A stretch of DNA of 64,000 nt from a virus. The DNA lies in the IMG/VR virus record IMGVR_UViG_3300028569_001145, positions 40,702 to 104,701 of that record; one strand, 5' to 3'. Of the stretch, positions 41,161-48,609 are shown in pieces (within the stretch, counting starts at the first letter, position 1; each line of letters begins with the position of its first letter). The notes under the pieces are model-generated. The model made no database searches and was not told the origin of the DNA. It saw only the letters and a list, made by a program, of their open reading frames with translations. The translations under genes and the position numbers were made by a program.

Positions 41161-41168
41161 TATTTATA
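41161..41168 (+). promoter_or_regulatory. late promoter motif TATTTATA, HNH gene
   Basis: Exactly 4 nt (ATAG) before ATG 41173. Confidence 0.6.
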
Positions 41169-41172
41169 ATAG

Positions 41173-41898
41173 ATGGAAAAAGTATGCCCTACCTGTAAAG
41201 TATCAAAATCTCTTCAAGAATTTAGTAAGAATAAATTAAGGAAAGACGGCTTACAAAGAGAATGCAAGGTTTGCTGCAAAGCAAATCACGATAAACACTA
41301 CTACTTAAAAAAATCACCAAGCCGTTTTAAAACACCAGATCTCCCCGGACACAAAACTTGTACAACCTGTAAAGAAGTTAAGGCATTTGAAGAGTATAGC
41401 AAACTGAAAGCAGGAAAGTATGGGTTAGCAGCAAAATGTAAAATCTGTAGCGCAGCAAGTCACGATAAATGGAGACAGGGGGCAGGTAGAGAATGGGAGA
41501 ACATATACGTTAGGACTAGAAAGAAAAACGACTCTAATTACAAAGTAAAAGCACTGCTTAGGTTGAGATTACTAGACGCAGTAAAAAGACACACAGCCGG
41601 AGGAAAGGTTAATAAAAAACACTCAGCAGTAGCCTTACTAGGCTGTACAGTAGAGCAAGCAGTTGAATATTTAGAAAAGCAATTCTTACCGGAGATGAAT
41701 TGGAATAACCACGGTAAAATCTGGGAGATCGACCATATAAAACCTTGCGCTTCCTATAACTTAGAAAACCCGGAAGAGCAAAAAGAATGCTTTAATTATA
41801 AAAACCTTCAACCTCTATTTATAACCAGTAAGATTGCACAAGAGTATGGGTACACAAACTACAGAGGCAACAGGAATAAATTAGATAAGATATTTTAA
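41173..41898 (+). CDS. HNH homing endonuclease with two zinc fingers
   Basis: 241 residues. Two tandem copies of a C-x2-C...C-x2-C finger are seen: CPTCKVSKSLQEFSKN with CKVCCKANHDK, and CTTCKEVKAFEEYSKL with CKICSAASHDK. The C-terminal nuclease has IWEIDHIKPCASYN and NYKNLQPLF, the HNH core. It sits between protease and scaffold genes with its own promoter and terminator, a cassette-like intrusion. TATTTATA also occurs inside its 3' end (41816-41823), which may be chance. Confidence 0.88.
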   Translation: MEKVCPTCKVSKSLQEFSKNKLRKDGLQRECKVCCKANHDKHYYLKKSPSRFKTPDLPGHKTCTTCKEVKAFEEYSKLKAGKYGLAAKCKICSAASHDKWRQGAGREWENIYVRTRKKNDSNYKVKALLRLRLLDAVKRHTAGGKVNKKHSAVALLGCTVEQAVEYLEKQFLPEMNWNNHGKIWEIDHIKPCASYNLENPEEQKECFNYKNLQPLFITSKIAQEYGYTNYRGNRNKLDKIF

Positions 41899-41926
41899 CC
41901 CCTCTTAGGATAGTATCCTTTGATTG

Positions 41927-41959
41927 ACCCTCCCCTAAAAAAGGAGGGTTTCTTTTTTT
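41927..41959 (+). terminator. intrinsic terminator
   Basis: ACCCTCC (41927-41933) pairs with GGAGGGT (41943-41949), followed by a T-rich tract. A second small palindrome AGGATAGTATCCT lies at 41907-41919. It isolates the HNH unit from the scaffold unit. Confidence 0.85.
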
Positions 41960-41973
41960 GCAAAAAAGTACCA

Positions 41974-41981
41974 TATTTATA
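41974..41981 (+). promoter_or_regulatory. late promoter motif TATTTATA, scaffold gene
   Basis: 106 nt before ATG 42088, the longest leader in the window. A hairpin starts 8 nt downstream. Confidence 0.55.
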
Positions 41982-41988
41982 TTTGTAT

Positions 41989-42056
41989 GTAGTATTCTCT
42001 AATATACTACCCTATCAAAAAATACACCCTTTATTACGCTCCTTTTATTAAGCGTA
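41989..42056 (+). promoter_or_regulatory. structured 5' leader of the scaffold mRNA
   Basis: GTAGTAT (41989-41995) pairs with ATACTAC (42004-42010), forming a 7-bp hairpin at or next to the expected transcript 5' end. TACGCT (42035-42040) pairs with AGCGTA (42051-42056). A 5'-terminal hairpin could protect the mRNA from decay; this is inference. Confidence 0.4.
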
Positions 42057-42087
42057 TTTCCCAAACAAAAATTATTATTAGGAAAAA

Positions 42088-43392
42088 ATGTCAAACAGAG
42101 ATTTGTTAAAAGAAGCGATTGCTGATGCAAAAGCTGTCAAAGAAATCGCTATTACTAATGCTAAAGCTGCATTAGAAGAGGCGTTCACTCCTCATTTGAT
42201 GTCAATGTTCGAACAAAAACTAACAGAGATGGAAGATGAAAGTGAAAAGAAACACTCTATGGAAGAAGAAATGCACGATGACGAGCATAAAGACACCATG
42301 GAAGAAGAATTAGACGAGGACTTGGAATTAGAAGCTTTATTGAGAGAACTTGAGGAAGCAGAAAAAGAAGAGTCTGAAGAAGAAGAGGAATCTGAAGAAG
42401 AGGAAACCGAAGAGGGAGAATCTGAAGAAGAGGAATCTGAAGAAGTAGAACTAGACTTTGATGAAATGGAAAAGAATCCTGAGAAGTTTACTGACATGAT
42501 TGAAAAGATTGTTGATGAAGTTATCGACGAAATGATCGCTGACGGTGAATTAGAAGGAGGACATCCTGGAATGGAAGATGAAGCTGGTGCTATGGAACCT
42601 ACAATGGATGCTGAAGAAGAAGCTGGTGAAGACATGGAAATGCCTACAATGGCAGAAGCTAGAAAATCTAAACACTCTAAGGTAATGAAAGAACAGGTTA
42701 GTGCTGAAACTTGGATACAAATTATAGCAAACTACGGAGGGTATCATTCTGAGAAGGTAAACTACGAGACTGAAAGTTTTAAAGGAAACACCTCGGAAAT
42801 GAAAAACAAAGTACAAACTTTGATGGATAATGAACAAATCAGTGAAGGTATGGAACTCGACTTTTCAGACTCTAAAGTAGTTGCTTTCACGAACTATGAC
42901 GGCGAGTTTGTATTTTTTGTAAAGAAAGATGCATTTCCCGGCCCGGTAGATGAAAATTTTGTAGATGCGGTAGAAGAGTATGTATATAACGGAGGCATGA
43001 CCGAAGCTAGAAAATCTAAACACTCTAAGGTAATGAAAGAACTTAAAGAAGCTCGCACTGCTTTAAAAACCATCCAATCAGAATTGAATGAAGTTAACGT
43101 ACTAAATTCAAAACTTCTTTATGTAAACAAGATCTTCAAAGCACAAAACTTAACAGAAGGTCAAAAAGTTCACGTTTTAGCAGCATTCGATAAAGCTGAA
43201 ACAGTGAAAGAAAGTAAATTGATTTATGAAACTTTGAAAAATAACTTAGCTAAAACAGCTACTGCTAAAAAGAAAGAGTTTATCAATGAATCAAAAAGTT
43301 TTGCATCAAAATCAGTTGGAACTTCGCCAAAACAGCCTGTGGTGGAGACTAATCCAATGGTAGAGAGATTTAAAAAACTTGCAGGCTTATAA
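42088..43392 (+). CDS. 22: prohead scaffold protein gp22 with in-frame insertion
   Basis: 434 residues, longer than T4 gp22. Helical N-terminus (LLKEAIADAKAVKEIAITNA), then an extremely Glu/Asp-rich middle (about 50-185), and a Lys-rich helical C-terminal part ending MVERFKKLAGL. Residues 190-203 and 306-319 carry the same EARKSKHSKVMKE peptide, encoded by exact 40-bp repeats; between them lies a globular-looking segment (WIQIIANYGGYHSEKVNY ... FVDAVEEYVYNGG) that interrupts the helix. Position before gp23 and composition support scaffold. The gp21-type sites TMAE-A and MTE-A are in the repeats. Confidence 0.82.
   Translation: MSNRDLLKEAIADAKAVKEIAITNAKAALEEAFTPHLMSMFEQKLTEMEDESEKKHSMEEEMHDDEHKDTMEEELDEDLELEALLRELEEAEKEESEEEEESEEEETEEGESEEEESEEVELDFDEMEKNPEKFTDMIEKIVDEVIDEMIADGELEGGHPGMEDEAGAMEPTMDAEEEAGEDMEMPTMAEARKSKHSKVMKEQVSAETWIQIIANYGGYHSEKVNYETESFKGNTSEMKNKVQTLMDNEQISEGMELDFSDSKVVAFTNYDGEFVFFVKKDAFPGPVDENFVDAVEEYVYNGGMTEARKSKHSKVMKELKEARTALKTIQSELNEVNVLNSKLLYVNKIFKAQNLTEGQKVHVLAAFDKAETVKESKLIYETLKNNLAKTATAKKKEFINESKSFASKSVGTSPKQPVVETNPMVERFKKLAGL
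42655..42694 (+). repeat. 40-bp exact direct repeat, copy 1
   Basis: Begins GAAGCTAGAAAATC and ends ATGAAAGAAC; identical to 43003-43042. The offset is 348 bp, exactly 116 codons, so the reading frame is kept. Confidence 0.92.
43003..43042 (+). repeat. 40-bp exact direct repeat, copy 2
   Basis: Identical to 42655-42694. Bases immediately outside the two copies differ, so the repeat boundary is sharp. Confidence 0.92.
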
Positions 43393-43397
43393 CAACC

Positions 43398-43405
43398 TAT
43401 TTATA
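43398..43405 (+). promoter_or_regulatory. late promoter motif TATTTATA, major capsid gene
   Basis: 18 nt before ATG 43424. Confidence 0.62.
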
Positions 43406-43423
43406 AAAACACACATTTAAGAA

Positions 43424-45061
43424 ATGTCAAACGTACAAACATTACTAGAATCTGCTAACCCATGGCAGTCTTTGCAATCTGACGCTGCTAGATTGGCAAA
43501 AAAATGGGGCGCTACTGGCCTTTTAGGAGGCATCAGTAACGAAACTGAGAAAAACAACATGTCAATGATCCTTGAGAACCAAGCCAAGCAGTTGGTTATT
43601 GAGCAGTCTCAAACTGGAACTGGTGCTAGCTTTACTGCAGGTACTGGTGAGCAGTGGGCTGGTATTGCTCTTCCTTTGGTAAGAAAGGTATTTGGTCAAA
43701 TCGCTGCTAAAGAATTCGTTTCTGTTCAGCCTATGAACCTACCTTCAGGTCTTGTATTCTTCTTGGATTTCCAATATGGAACTACAAAGAATCCTTTTAC
43801 TGCAGGTAACTCTATGTATGGTGATACTTCTGCTAACTTCGGTAACACCTCAACTGGTGCTCTTTACGGTGCAGGTAGATTCACCTACTCTACTAACCAG
43901 TTCTCTGCTTCTGGTGTAACTGCAACTGCAACTTCTGCTTCTTTTGCAAGCGTTAATTTTGACTCAGCTTATTCTGCTTCTGTAGCAGCTGATGAAATCA
44001 AAAGATTGACTATTGCTAACATCTCCTCAGTACTAAGTGACTACGATTCATTAGCTGTTAGAGGCTTCTTGATCAACTCAGGTTCAGTAACTGACGGTAA
44101 AGTATTGCAAGAGTTAACTAAAATTAACGGAACTTCTCTTGAGTTCTACGTAACTGCATCTACTGCACAGATCCCAACTTTGAATGGATTCACAGTATTC
44201 TACAATAAGTTGACTAAAGACAATGCAAGAGGTGATTTCGAAGCTGGTGCTTCTTACTCTACTCCTAACGCTGAGTCTGAATCTACTATCGTTATCCCTC
44301 AGATTAACGTTCAAATGAGATCTGAACCTATTGTTGCTAAGACTAAAAAGTTGAAAGCACAATGGACTCCTGAATTTGCTCAAGACTTGAATGCATACCA
44401 TAGCTTGGATGCTGAAGCTGAATTGACAGCTGTAATGTCTGAGTACATCTCTTTGGAGATTGACATGGAGATTTTGGATATGTTAATCGAGTCTGCTGCT
44501 GCTGGTACTGAGTACTGGTCTGCTGCTAACAACAACTTCCTAAACGCAGGTGGAACAGCCTTCACTTCTGCAGGTGTTGATGCTGGTGGATTCTACAACA
44601 GCCAAGGACAGTGGTTCCAAACTTTGGGAACTAAGATGCAGAAATTGTCTAACATTATCCATCAAAGAACTTTGCGTGGTGGTGCTAACTTCTGCGTAGT
44701 ATCTCCTACTGTTGCTACTATCTTGGAAAGTATCCCAGGCTTTGCTTCTACTTCTAACGGTGACGTTACTGTAGCTAGCTATGCATTCGGTGTACAGAAG
44801 ATGGGTCAAATCAACAACAGATACACTGTTTACAAGAACCCTTACATGAAGGAAAACACCATCTTGATGGGCTTCAAAGGTAGCCAATTCTTGGAAACTG
44901 GTGCTGTATTTGCTCCTTACATTCCATTGATCATGACTCCTTTGGTGTATGATCCTGATACCTTCGTTCCACGTAAAGGTCTTTTGACTAGATACGCTAA
45001 GAAGATGGTCAGACCAGAATTTTATGGTAAAATTTACGTAAGTGGCTTGAACACTTTGTAA
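43424..45061 (+). CDS. 23: major capsid protein gp23
   Basis: 545 residues, T4 gp23 size. NPWQSLQSDAARLAKKWGATG near the start, GEQWAGIALPLVRKVFGQI, FVSVQPMNLPSGLVFFLDF, and near the end AKKMVRPEFYGKIYVSGLNTL are gp23 hallmarks. Candidate maturation sites are MILE-N (after 51) or LVIE-Q (after 60), near where T4 gp23 is cut (65). Codon choice (frequent GCT, GGT, AAC, TCT) looks more uniform than in neighbours, as expected for a very highly expressed gene. Confidence 0.96.
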   Translation: MSNVQTLLESANPWQSLQSDAARLAKKWGATGLLGGISNETEKNNMSMILENQAKQLVIEQSQTGTGASFTAGTGEQWAGIALPLVRKVFGQIAAKEFVSVQPMNLPSGLVFFLDFQYGTTKNPFTAGNSMYGDTSANFGNTSTGALYGAGRFTYSTNQFSASGVTATATSASFASVNFDSAYSASVAADEIKRLTIANISSVLSDYDSLAVRGFLINSGSVTDGKVLQELTKINGTSLEFYVTASTAQIPTLNGFTVFYNKLTKDNARGDFEAGASYSTPNAESESTIVIPQINVQMRSEPIVAKTKKLKAQWTPEFAQDLNAYHSLDAEAELTAVMSEYISLEIDMEILDMLIESAAAGTEYWSAANNNFLNAGGTAFTSAGVDAGGFYNSQGQWFQTLGTKMQKLSNIIHQRTLRGGANFCVVSPTVATILESIPGFASTSNGDVTVASYAFGVQKMGQINNRYTVYKNPYMKENTILMGFKGSQFLETGAVFAPYIPLIMTPLVYDPDTFVPRKGLLTRYAKKMVRPEFYGKIYVSGLNTL

Positions 45062-45087
45062 GATTAACCATACTAGTCTTCATAAAG

Positions 45088-45114
45088 AGCCCGGCGAAAG
45101 TCGGGCTTTTTTTA
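45088..45114 (+). terminator. strong intrinsic terminator after gp23
   Basis: AGCCCGGC (45088-45095) pairs with GTCGGGCT (45100-45107, one G-U) around a GAAA tetraloop, followed by seven T. The best terminator in the window. Confidence 0.93.
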
Positions 45115-45149
45115 TATAATAAAGTTTTTTGTTAGGCAGTAATATCATA

Positions 45150-45157
45150 TATTTATT
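45150..45157 (+). promoter_or_regulatory. late promoter variant TATTTATT
   Basis: 22 nt before ATG 45180. Confidence 0.4.
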
Positions 45158-45179
45158 ATTAAATAATCCCCTTAGCGTT

Positions 45180-46565
45180 ATGGCAAGACAGAAAGATAAC
45201 ACTCCGGTTGAATGCAAGCTATGTTCATTAATAATACCAGCAAGCGGTATGCCAAGTCATTTGCAACATAAACATAATAAACTATCATCAGATGAATACG
45301 CATTAAGATTTGGAGAATTCAGACAAAAACACCTTAAGCAGCAAATTAAAAAAAACACCAGTACAGTTATTTGTCAAATCTGCAACAATGCTATGGTGTC
45401 TCATAAGCAATTACTACACCACCTACATACTCATAATATAACATGGCAAGAATACTACATTAAATACTACTTTAACGGTAAGCATCCAACCTGTTCTTGC
45501 GGATGTGGTGCAGAAGTAAAACTCTTGCGTCATGGAAAAAATGAAAAAGGTGAATCTGTCTTTGCAAGAGAAATGCTCCCCGGACATTGCAACCACAAGC
45601 CTGGTTATAGACACAACACCCCTGAGCAGAAAGAGACTATGCGCAAGGCAGCTATTAAAAGAATGGAGGAAGGTAATCTAGTATTTAACAATGGGCCTAC
45701 ACAGTTAGAAGAGCAAGTAGTATCATACCTTCAAACATTAGGCATAACCAACATAAAACAATCAGATCGTGAGATTTTAACAGGTCTTGAAATCGACATC
45801 TACCTACCGGATTACAACCTTGGGATAGAGGTTAACGGAAACCGTTTTCATAGTGATCTGTTTAAAAAGAAAAACTACCATTTAAAGAAGACAGAGGAGT
45901 GTGCACGTAAAGGCGTTAGGTTGCTTCATATCTGGGAATGCGATTTAGTAAAAAAGCAAAGCATAGTATTTTCGAACTTAAAATCAATTCTAGGGAAAGT
46001 AGAAACAAAGATTCATGCCCGTAAATGTGTAGTTAAAACACTAACAGCACAGCAAACTAATATATTTCTACAGGAAAACCACCTTCAAGGAAGTACAGTA
46101 GCAGGGGTTCGTCTTGGATTATTTTACGGAGATCGGCTGGTTTCTGTAATGACCTTTTCAAAATTACGTAGAGCAGTGGGTATGAGTCATAGACAAGGTA
46201 GTTACGAACTCGCTAGATTCTGTAATGAAAAAAACACAGCAGTTGTTGGAGGTGCTTCCAAATTATTTCAATATTTTATACAGAACTACAGCCCAGAATA
46301 CATTCTTTCTTTTGCTAACCGGGACTGGAGTATAGGCAACCTTTATGAAAAACTAAAAATGACTTTTAAAGGGTACACCCCCCCGGGTTATTTTTATGTA
46401 AAATCACAATATAAGTATAGCCGTTTTGCTTTTACTAAGCATAAATTAATTCAAATGGGATACGATCCATTAATGACAGAGTATGATACTATGACACAGC
46501 AGGGTTATTTTAGGATATGGGACTGTGGTAACTTAAAGTATGAGTGGAGTGCTATTTATCATTAG
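45180..46565 (+). CDS. multi-domain homing endonuclease with two C2H2 fingers
   Basis: 461 residues from ATG 45180 (MARQKDNTP); the frame is open further upstream across the promoter. Two C2H2-like fingers (CKLCSLIIPASGMPSHLQHKH; CQICNN with HHLHTH) and a CSCGCG cluster precede a PD-(D/E)XK core: LEEQVVSYLQTLG, LEIDIYLPDYNLGIEVNG, then a RLLHIWECDL strand. The last 190 residues (GVRLGLFYGDRLVSVMTFSK, YELARFCNEKN, YILSFANRDWSIG) look like the Mom/GNAT-like domain attached to some phage endonucleases. Its place behind gp23 with its own promoter fits a mobile cassette. Confidence 0.75.
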   Translation: MARQKDNTPVECKLCSLIIPASGMPSHLQHKHNKLSSDEYALRFGEFRQKHLKQQIKKNTSTVICQICNNAMVSHKQLLHHLHTHNITWQEYYIKYYFNGKHPTCSCGCGAEVKLLRHGKNEKGESVFAREMLPGHCNHKPGYRHNTPEQKETMRKAAIKRMEEGNLVFNNGPTQLEEQVVSYLQTLGITNIKQSDREILTGLEIDIYLPDYNLGIEVNGNRFHSDLFKKKNYHLKKTEECARKGVRLLHIWECDLVKKQSIVFSNLKSILGKVETKIHARKCVVKTLTAQQTNIFLQENHLQGSTVAGVRLGLFYGDRLVSVMTFSKLRRAVGMSHRQGSYELARFCNEKNTAVVGGASKLFQYFIQNYSPEYILSFANRDWSIGNLYEKLKMTFKGYTPPGYFYVKSQYKYSRFAFTKHKLIQMGYDPLMTEYDTMTQQGYFRIWDCGNLKYEWSAIYH

Positions 46566-46577
46566 GAGAGTTATAAT

Positions 46578-47267
46578 ATGACAAGCGACCATTACAGCGC
46601 AGAGGTTTTTAAAGAAAAAAGAAAACCTAAGAATCCAATTAAATTTGGAATCACCTTAAACGAAGAGCAAAAATCAGCCAAAGCCCACATGTTATCTAGC
46701 GATATTGTGGCAATCAAAGGCCGGGCCGGATCAGGAAAAACCTTACTAGCTGTTCAGACAGGGTTAGATATGTTATTTAACCGTGATGTTGAGAAGTTAA
46801 TCATTGCCCGTCCTTATGTAACTGCAGGAGAGGATATTGGACACTTACCCGGAGGTGTGGATGATAAACTAGCCTACCTTACAGCCCCTGTTTATAACAT
46901 AATGTATGAACTAGTAGGTAAGGATAAGACTGATAAACTAGTGTCTGAGGGGTCTGTCCAGGTTTCTCCCTTTGGATTCTTAAGAGGTAATACATTCACC
47001 AACTGTTTTGTTTTAATTGATGAGGCACAGAATGCCACTATGAGACAAACTGAATTAATGATTGGCCGATTAGGTATTCATTCTAAGATGATATTCTGCG
47101 GTGATATGTCACAGTGTGACTTAAAAAATAAAAAAGACTCCGGGTTTGATTTCTTTTTAAAATTAGAACCACAAGTAGCCGGAATTAAAGTGATTACTTT
47201 AGAGCAAAACCACCGTCACCCAATAGTAGAACCAACATTAAAAGTATTTTCAGACTACAGAGAATAA
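46578..47267 (+). CDS. phoH: PhoH-like ATPase
   Basis: 229 residues. GRAGSGKT P loop (48-55), then LIIARPYVTAGEDIGHLPGG, FVLIDEAQNA (Walker B), MIFCGDMSQCDL and a final LEQNHRHPI: the complete PhoH order. PhoH-like genes are widespread in T4-like phages of aquatic bacteria; the role may be RNA-related or stress-linked and is unsettled. It follows the endonuclease by 12 nt and overlaps the next start (TAATG). Confidence 0.9.
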   Translation: MTSDHYSAEVFKEKRKPKNPIKFGITLNEEQKSAKAHMLSSDIVAIKGRAGSGKTLLAVQTGLDMLFNRDVEKLIIARPYVTAGEDIGHLPGGVDDKLAYLTAPVYNIMYELVGKDKTDKLVSEGSVQVSPFGFLRGNTFTNCFVLIDEAQNATMRQTELMIGRLGIHSKMIFCGDMSQCDLKNKKDSGFDFFLKLEPQVAGIKVITLEQNHRHPIVEPTLKVFSDYRE

Positions 47268-47857
47268 TGCCGCAGATACAGCTTATATCAACCTCAGGAT
47301 CAGTACCTACCACCACTCAACTGGCTTTGGGGGATATAGGTATTAATTCATATGATAGTAGGGTTTATTATAAGAGGTTTAGGGAAAATTCACAGGAAGT
47401 AATTCCTTTGAGTAATGCTTTGGCTTACGGCCAGTGGCAAAACAACACTACTTTAAGCGGATCTCTCAACACGTCTCAATCATTTCAGTACGATACAACT
47501 GATTTAGTCTATAAAACCTACTTAGAGCCCCCTAGTAAACTTTACGTAGAAACATCAGGAGTATTTAACATTCAGTTTTCTGCACAATTAGAAGAACCCG
47601 GATCAGGGGCAGCAGTTATTTACATCTGGTTTAAAAGAAACGGAATAAATATACCAGAATCCGCCACGGTAATTGATCTAGCTAATAAAGGAAAACAAGT
47701 GGCTGCCTGGAATTTTATGACTTATCTAAACGCTGGAGACTATGTAGAACTTGTTTGGCAATCAGATAATGGCAGTACTCAAATACTTGCAACAACAGCC
47801 GGGGATAGTATACCGGCTATACCTTCAATTATTACAACAATAACACAAGTTCATTAA
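47267..47857 (+). CDS. beta-rich virion surface protein
   Basis: 196 residues. The N-terminal 45 residues (QIQLISTSGSVPTTTQLALGD) resemble the opening of phage fibre proteins that present repeated short strands. The remainder (ESSGVFNIQFSAQLEEP-type strands, IYIWFKRNG, GDYVELVWQSDNGS) looks like a C1q/TNF-like jelly roll (partly paraphrased). Probably a fibre tip or head decoration. Coupled to phoH by TAATG. Confidence 0.55.
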   Translation: MPQIQLISTSGSVPTTTQLALGDIGINSYDSRVYYKRFRENSQEVIPLSNALAYGQWQNNTTLSGSLNTSQSFQYDTTDLVYKTYLEPPSKLYVETSGVFNIQFSAQLEEPGSGAAVIYIWFKRNGINIPESATVIDLANKGKQVAAWNFMTYLNAGDYVELVWQSDNGSTQILATTAGDSIPAIPSIITTITQVH

Positions 47858-47866
47858 ACTGTCATA

Positions 47867-47874
47867 TATTTATA
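47867..47874 (+). promoter_or_regulatory. late promoter motif TATTTATA
   Basis: 11 nt before ATG 47886. Confidence 0.6.
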
Positions 47875-47885
47875 ACAAACACGTT

Positions 47886-48137
47886 ATGGAACATACAAAA
47901 TTAACACAGGAGGAAATCTCCCAACTACAAGAGGTAAGACAGCAGTCACAGGCTTTAGTTTTAGAATTAGGTAACTTAGAATTAGCTAAGATTCAACTTG
48001 AGAATCGCTACGATGAACTAGTAGAATTCTACGATGACCTAAAAAACAGAGAGCGTGAACTAGGAAAAACCTTATCAGATAAGTACGGAGACGGTACTAT
48101 TGATATTGAAAAAGGGGAGTTTATTGCTAAAGACTAA
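47886..48137 (+). CDS. small coiled-coil protein
   Basis: 83 residues, nearly all one coiled coil (LQEVRQQSQALVLELGNLEL and on), with a short polar tail (YGDGTIDIEKGEF). From memory, small coiled-coil proteins of this kind are common near capsid genes of T4-like phages. Function unknown; it has its own promoter and a terminator. Confidence 0.6.
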   Translation: MEHTKLTQEEISQLQEVRQQSQALVLELGNLELAKIQLENRYDELVEFYDDLKNRERELGKTLSDKYGDGTIDIEKGEFIAKD

Positions 48138-48165
48138 ACGTAAAACTTTACATTCTTATAACATT

Positions 48166-48193
48166 AGGGCCTCCAGGGCCCTTTTGTTGTTTT
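48166..48193 (+). terminator. intrinsic terminator
   Basis: AGGGCC (48166-48171) pairs with GGCCCT (48177-48182) around a 5-nt loop, then TTTGTTGTTTTTG. Confidence 0.75.
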
Positions 48194-48198
48194 TGAAA

Positions 48199-48206
48199 TA
48201 TTTATA
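48199..48206 (+). promoter_or_regulatory. late promoter motif TATTTATA, fibre unit 1
   Basis: 7 nt before ATG 48214. Confidence 0.6.
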
Positions 48207-48213
48207 AGAAAAT

Positions 48214-48609
48214 ATGTCTGCAGGAAGATACTCTCTGTATATAGAGCAAGGAACCACGGTTAATTTTGAAATTCAGTATAAAGACGTTGCCGGAAACCCG
48301 GTAAACTTAACCGGTTATGGTGCTCGAATGCAGATTAGGCCTACTGTAGAGTCATCAACAGTATATCTTACCTTAAGCAGCAGCTTACAGCCTGATGGAA
48401 CAGGGCTTAGTATGTCAGGGTCTGCACCGTATAAGCCACTATCCTCTGGGTCTATTGGGGTTTATATTGCATCTTGTACGTCCTCGATGTTAAATTTTAC
48501 AGACGCTGTATATGACCTAGAAATTTTTGTACCAAATGGAACAGACTGTCCCACTGTAACCCGTATCTTACAAGGTCCGGTTAGACTCTCTAAAGAAGTA
48601 ACAAGATGA
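48214..48609 (+). CDS. Ig-like structural protein preceding the fibre gene
   Basis: 131 residues. IEQGTTVNFEIQYKDVAGNPV with LTGYGARMQIRPT is a conserved block of small beta-sandwich proteins in T4-like phages (BppU-like or fibre-base proteins, from memory). One domain only. It overlaps the fibre gene by 4 nt (ATGA), suggesting assembly with it. Confidence 0.62.
   Translation: MSAGRYSLYIEQGTTVNFEIQYKDVAGNPVNLTGYGARMQIRPTVESSTVYLTLSSSLQPDGTGLSMSGSAPYKPLSSGSIGVYIASCTSSMLNFTDAVYDLEIFVPNGTDCPTVTRILQGPVRLSKEVTR

Noticed and set aside
41816-41823. TATTTATA inside the HNH gene as a promoter
   Set aside because: No start codon or gene boundary follows; probably chance in AT-rich sequence.
42192-42635. 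147-residue Ser-rich open frame on the minus strand
   Set aside because: It is the antisense of the Glu/Asp codon runs (GAA/GAG) of the scaffold gene; a composition artefact.
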